Assembly (NCBI GenBank): GCA_002329325.1
Contig: DCTX01000093.1
Coordinates: 7,940-17,684, forward strand
Source of the DNA: Anaerolineales bacterium UBA1429
GTDB lineage: Bacteria > Chloroflexota > Anaerolineae > UBA1429
Length of the DNA: 9,745 bases
Direction: 5' to 3'
How positions within the stretch are numbered: the first letter of the stretch is position 1; each line of letters begins with the position of its first letter. This document shows positions 7,180 through 9,745 of this stretch, piece after piece. Made by a program: the position numbers and the translations under genes. Below the pieces are notes generated by a model that was not told the DNA's origin, searched no databases, and was given only the letters and a program-made list of their open reading frames with translations.

Positions 7180-9745
7180 ATGAGGTTTCTCTATCGGCTC
7201 GCCCTCGGTCTGATGGCGCTGACGCTGATCCTGCAGCCCTGGGCTAGTTGTCCGGTGGCCGCGCAGGAAGCGTCCTGGAATCGCCCCGTGAACCTGTCGC
7301 TTTCGGGGGCAGCCTCTGCGCCCCAGTTGGTGCAGGGCGAGGGCGGCGTCCTGTATGCCTATTGGTGGGACCAGTTCGATGGTCTGACGCTCTCGAGCCT
7401 TGGCCCCGAGGGTTGGGAGACGCCGCAACCCGTGCCCATCAGCGATATCTCGTACGATGCCGACGGGCAGCCGAACGTCAACCAGGAGACGGGCGTTATC
7501 ACCCGGGTGACGGTGCGCTCGCCGGGCACCGTTGCCGGCGACAACGCCGGGCGCGTGAACGCCTTCTTCTTGGGCACGACGGCAGCGGCGCAGCGCCCTC
7601 TTCGCCAGGCGAGCGCCACCCTGGGGAGCGGTAGCTGGTCCGAGGCGCGCACCATCGCGCCGGGCGCCTCGGCCTGGCGCAGCGTCACCGGCCCCGATGG
7701 CGTGATCCATCTGGCGATCATGTACCCGGGCCGGGCAGGGGCCACCCAGCCCGGCCTCTACTACATGCGTTCCGAGGATGGCGGCGCCACCTGGAGCGAG
7801 TGGTCGCTGGTGGCCGAGTCGCTCTATGTGCGCATGGCATCCCAGACCGATACCCATCTGCAGTTGACGCCGGGCGAGGATGGACGGCTCTTTGTCGCCT
7901 GGAACGAGCCCGGCACCGGTCGGGCGCTCTACAGTTGGAGTTGGGATGGGGGCGAGAGCTGGTCGCGCCCTCACCTGGTGGATCCGGGCGACCGCACGGC
8001 GACGCGGCCGCAGATCGCCCTGGGAGCCGGCGACAACGTGCTGATGGTCTGGCAGGGCACCACCACGGCGGGCGAAAAGACGCTGATGACCAAGCGCTCT
8101 GAGGATGGCGGCTGGAACTGGACGGCGCCGGAGCGGGCGTTTGCCAGCCTGGGAGGGGCGGCGGCGCAGGTCACGCTGCAGAGCCTGCCGGATGGCAATG
8201 TGCTTCTGGCGGCGGGGGGCCAGGCCGATGGGCCGCTCCTGGCCGTGTGGCAGCCCGGCACGGCTGAGGGTCCTGCCCAGGCCGGGTGGTCCAGCCTGAT
8301 GCGTCTTGGGTACCCTGTGCGCGATCTCGATGCTCAGGTCGCCACCGAGGTAGGGACCTGGCAAGCGACCGTCCATGGAGACGGCGAGCTCGCCCTCGTC
8401 GGCTCCGATCAGAACGGCGATGTATGGCTGCTGGGGGCGCACCTGGCAGAGCTGGCCTGGACCTATCCGGAGACGGCATCCTGGGTGACCCCGGCGGGGT
8501 CGGAGGAGGCCGGCTGGGATGATCCCGTGCAACTGGCCGAATCGGGCGTCGTCGCGGTCCCCCTGGTCGACGCGCTGCCTCCCGCGGCGGAAGCGCCTGC
8601 CCCCGAGGCGCCTGCTGTGGCGCCCGCGCCAGAGGAGGTGCGGCACGTCGTGGCCGAGGGCGACAACCTCGCCGTGCTGGCGGAGCGTTATGGCGTCTCG
8701 GTGGACGAGATCGCCGCAGCCAACGGCATCACGGAGACGAATGTCCTGCTGGTGGGCCGGGACTTGATCATTCCCGGAGCGGCGCCAGAGCCGGCGGCCG
8801 AGGCGGAGCCGACGGCGCCCCCGGTCGCGGAGAGCGCGCCTGCGCTACCCTCGTTGGCGGGCGCGGGGCCGCAGATCGTCGCCGGGCCGGACGGGCAACT
8901 GCAGGCCTTCTGGTGGCATGCCTTTGACGGGCTCACCAGCGCCTGGTTCGACGGCGTGACGTGGCTGCAGCCGCAGCGCGCCAGCGCCTATGTGTTGCCC
9001 AGCCAGCAGAGCTGGCTGCCGCCGCTGGGGGCCGTGTTCGTCAGCGACGGCGTCGGCAAGGTGCATGCCTTCTGGTCGGAGGGAGACCCAGCCGAACTGC
9101 GCCACAGCAGCCTGACCATGGGCGCCCACGCCTGGGCCGAGCCTAACGACGTGGCCGTGGCGACGGCGTGGCGGGCCGCCGCCGACGATCAGGGCGCTAT
9201 GTACGTGCTGTACGAGCATCCCGCCCAGGGCGATAGCCCGGCGGGCCTGGAGATCCGGTGGATCGCGCCCGGCGAGGCGACCTGGTCGGAGCCCGTCTCG
9301 CTGCGCGAGTTCGCTGCGGGGGTCGGGCCCGCGGGCGCCAACGCCCATCCCGCCCTGGCTGCAGCGGGGGGCGCCGTCTATGCCGCCTGGGACGACGCCG
9401 AGTCTCGCGAGCTGCTGTGGGCCCACTCAGAGGACGGCGGGCAGAGCTGGTCTGTCCCCGCATCTTTGGCGTCACCCGAGCTCGGCGCGCGCTCGCCGTT
9501 GCTGGCCGCCTTCCCCGATGGAGCCCTGCTCCTCTTTGAGGCCACAGCGGGCAGCGGTGCGGGCGCGTTGCAGCAGGTGCGCATTGACGCCGCCGGCCAG
9601 GTCGCGGGGCCCCCGACCAGCGTGTTGCCGGAGATCGCTGTGCCCCTATCCGGTGGCGAACGCCTGACGCTACAGACCTCGGACGGCCAGGCAGCGTTGC
9701 TGCTGGCGGGCATCGGCGGAGACACTTTGACGGTGGCGCTGTGGC
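7180..9745 (+). CDS. Secreted Asp-box (BNR) beta-propeller protein with central LysM domain, 3' end beyond window
   Basis: The frame is open from the ATG at 7180 to the window edge: 855 codons, no stop. Residues 1-28 form a signal peptide (MRFLYR, then a LALGLMALTLIL core, likely cleavage V-A-A|Q at 28/29). Residues about 30-464 are sialidase-like propeller sequence with Asp-boxes SxDGGxxW at 198-205, 254-261 and 307-314. A Pro/Ala/Glu-rich linker (about 465-487) leads to a LysM domain (489-532), then a second acidic Pro/Ala linker (533-556). A second propeller-like half runs from about 560, with an Asp-box at 750-757. The halves begin with matching sequence (residues 48-70 and 564-586, 14 of 23 identical). 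Asp-boxes are structural; I see no FRIP motif or convincing arginine triad, so sialidase activity is not supported. The LysM domain suggests binding to peptidoglycan or another N-acetylglucosamine-containing glycan. The gene starts 43 bases after the ligase-like gene. Function unknown; a surface glycan-binding or envelope-anchored protein is the likeliest reading. Confidence 0.85.
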   Translation, partial: MRFLYRLALGLMALTLILQPWASCPVAAQEASWNRPVNLSLSGAASAPQLVQGEGGVLYAYWWDQFDGLTLSSLGPEGWETPQPVPISDISYDADGQPNVNQETGVITRVTVRSPGTVAGDNAGRVNAFFLGTTAAAQRPLRQASATLGSGSWSEARTIAPGASAWRSVTGPDGVIHLAIMYPGRAGATQPGLYYMRSEDGGATWSEWSLVAESLYVRMASQTDTHLQLTPGEDGRLFVAWNEPGTGRALYSWSWDGGESWSRPHLVDPGDRTATRPQIALGAGDNVLMVWQGTTTAGEKTLMTKRSEDGGWNWTAPERAFASLGGAAAQVTLQSLPDGNVLLAAGGQADGPLLAVWQPGTAEGPAQAGWSSLMRLGYPVRDLDAQVATEVGTWQATVHGDGELALVGSDQNGDVWLLGAHLAELAWTYPETASWVTPAGSEEAGWDDPVQLAESGVVAVPLVDALPPAAEAPAPEAPAVAPAPEEVRHVVAEGDNLAVLAERYGVSVDEIAAANGITETNVLLVGRDLIIPGAAPEPAAEAEPTAPPVAESAPALPSLAGAGPQIVAGPDGQLQAFWWHAFDGLTSAWFDGVTWLQPQRASAYVLPSQQSWLPPLGAVFVSDGVGKVHAFWSEGDPAELRHSSLTMGAHAWAEPNDVAVATAWRAAADDQGAMYVLYEHPAQGDSPAGLEIRWIAPGEATWSEPVSLREFAAGVGPAGANAHPALAAAGGAVYAAWDDAESRELLWAHSEDGGQSWSVPASLASPELGARSPLLAAFPDGALLLFEATAGSGAGALQQVRIDAAGQVAGPPTSVLPEIAVPLSGGERLTLQTSDGQAALLLAGIGGDTLTVALW
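7321..7389 (+). repeat. Internal protein repeat, copy 1 (first propeller half)
   Basis: Residues 48-70 of the LysM/propeller protein begin PQLVQG and continue to YWWDQFDGLT. Aligned without gaps to residues 564-586, 14 of 23 positions are identical. It marks the first blade of the first half, just after the signal peptide. Confidence 0.7.
8644..8775 (+). other. LysM domain coding segment
   Basis: Residues 489-532 start HVVAEGDNLAVLAERYGVS and end LLVGRDLIIP. The order V-x-x-G-D-x-L, A-x-x-Y-G-V, I-x-x-A-N and L-x-x-G-x-x-L-x-I-P is the full LysM pattern, 44 residues long. Linkers rich in Pro, Ala and Glu flank it on both sides, so it should fold on its own between the two propeller halves. 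Confidence 0.85.
8869..8937 (+). repeat. Internal protein repeat, copy 2 (second propeller half)
   Basis: Residues 564-586 begin PQIVAG and continue to FWWHAFDGLT, matching copy 1 at an offset of 516 residues. The nucleotide sequences have diverged, so the duplication is old. Confidence 0.7.

Noticed and set aside
7243..7254. Lipoprotein signal (WASC, Cys24) in the LysM/propeller protein
   Set aside because: The residue three before the cysteine is Trp, not the Leu/Val/Ile expected of a lipobox. A VAA|Q signal peptidase I site follows four residues later.
6589..8646. Long open frame on the minus strand (685 codons)
   Set aside because: It spans two convincing + strand genes, and its product is rich in Arg, His, Pro and Gly with no domain. 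This is a codon-bias shadow of GC-rich coding DNA, as are the minus-strand frames at 2210-3805, 3742-5181 and 5487-6620.
7180..9745. Active sialidase annotation for the Asp-box protein
   Set aside because: Asp-boxes are shared by many propeller proteins. The FRIP motif and a recognisable arginine triad were not found.

Overview
The window is GC-rich (G/C dominates third codon positions) and densely packed, with all genes on the + strand. It reads as a cell-surface polysaccharide or glycoconjugate locus from a bacterium. The protein repertoire is a type III-like 4-TM polyprenyl-phosphate glycosyltransferase, a B12-type radical SAM protein, an O-antigen-ligase-like protein with a TPR-like tail, and a large exported Asp-box/LysM protein. 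Together with AAGGAG-type ribosome binding sites, this suggests a Chloroflexota (Anaerolineae/Caldilineae-like) genome. That placement is an inference from the look of the proteins, not from any search.

Layout. Bases 1-130 are a leader with a good sigma-70-type promoter (TTGACA, 17-bp spacer, extended -10). Six genes follow with gaps of at most 43 bases: a WbpA-type UDP-N-acetylglucosamine 6-dehydrogenase (131-1474); a left-handed beta-helix sugar O-acyltransferase (1443-2213, overlapping by 32 bases); a family 2 glycosyltransferase with four C-terminal membrane helices (2249-3511); a cobalamin-binding-type radical SAM enzyme (3508-5172, GTGA overlap); an O-antigen ligase/polymerase-like membrane protein with a C-terminal TPR-like domain (5169-7136, ATGA overlap); and a secreted protein with two Asp-box beta-propeller-like halves around a LysM domain (7180 to past the window end). 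No tRNA, rRNA, mobile element, CRISPR array or convincing intrinsic terminator was seen.

How the genes may work together (inference). The dehydrogenase would supply an activated N-acetylhexosaminuronate. The acyltransferase would decorate the glycan. The glycosyltransferase would load a sugar onto a polyprenyl phosphate at the inner membrane face. The ligase-like protein would polymerise or transfer the lipid-linked glycan outside. The radical SAM enzyme is locked between glycosyltransferase and ligase by 4-base overlaps at both ends and may modify the sugar, the lipid carrier or another envelope molecule. The LysM/propeller protein is a candidate surface protein that binds peptidoglycan or the glycan made by the operon. 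The parts most worth following up are the radical SAM enzyme in this position and the internally duplicated LysM/propeller protein.
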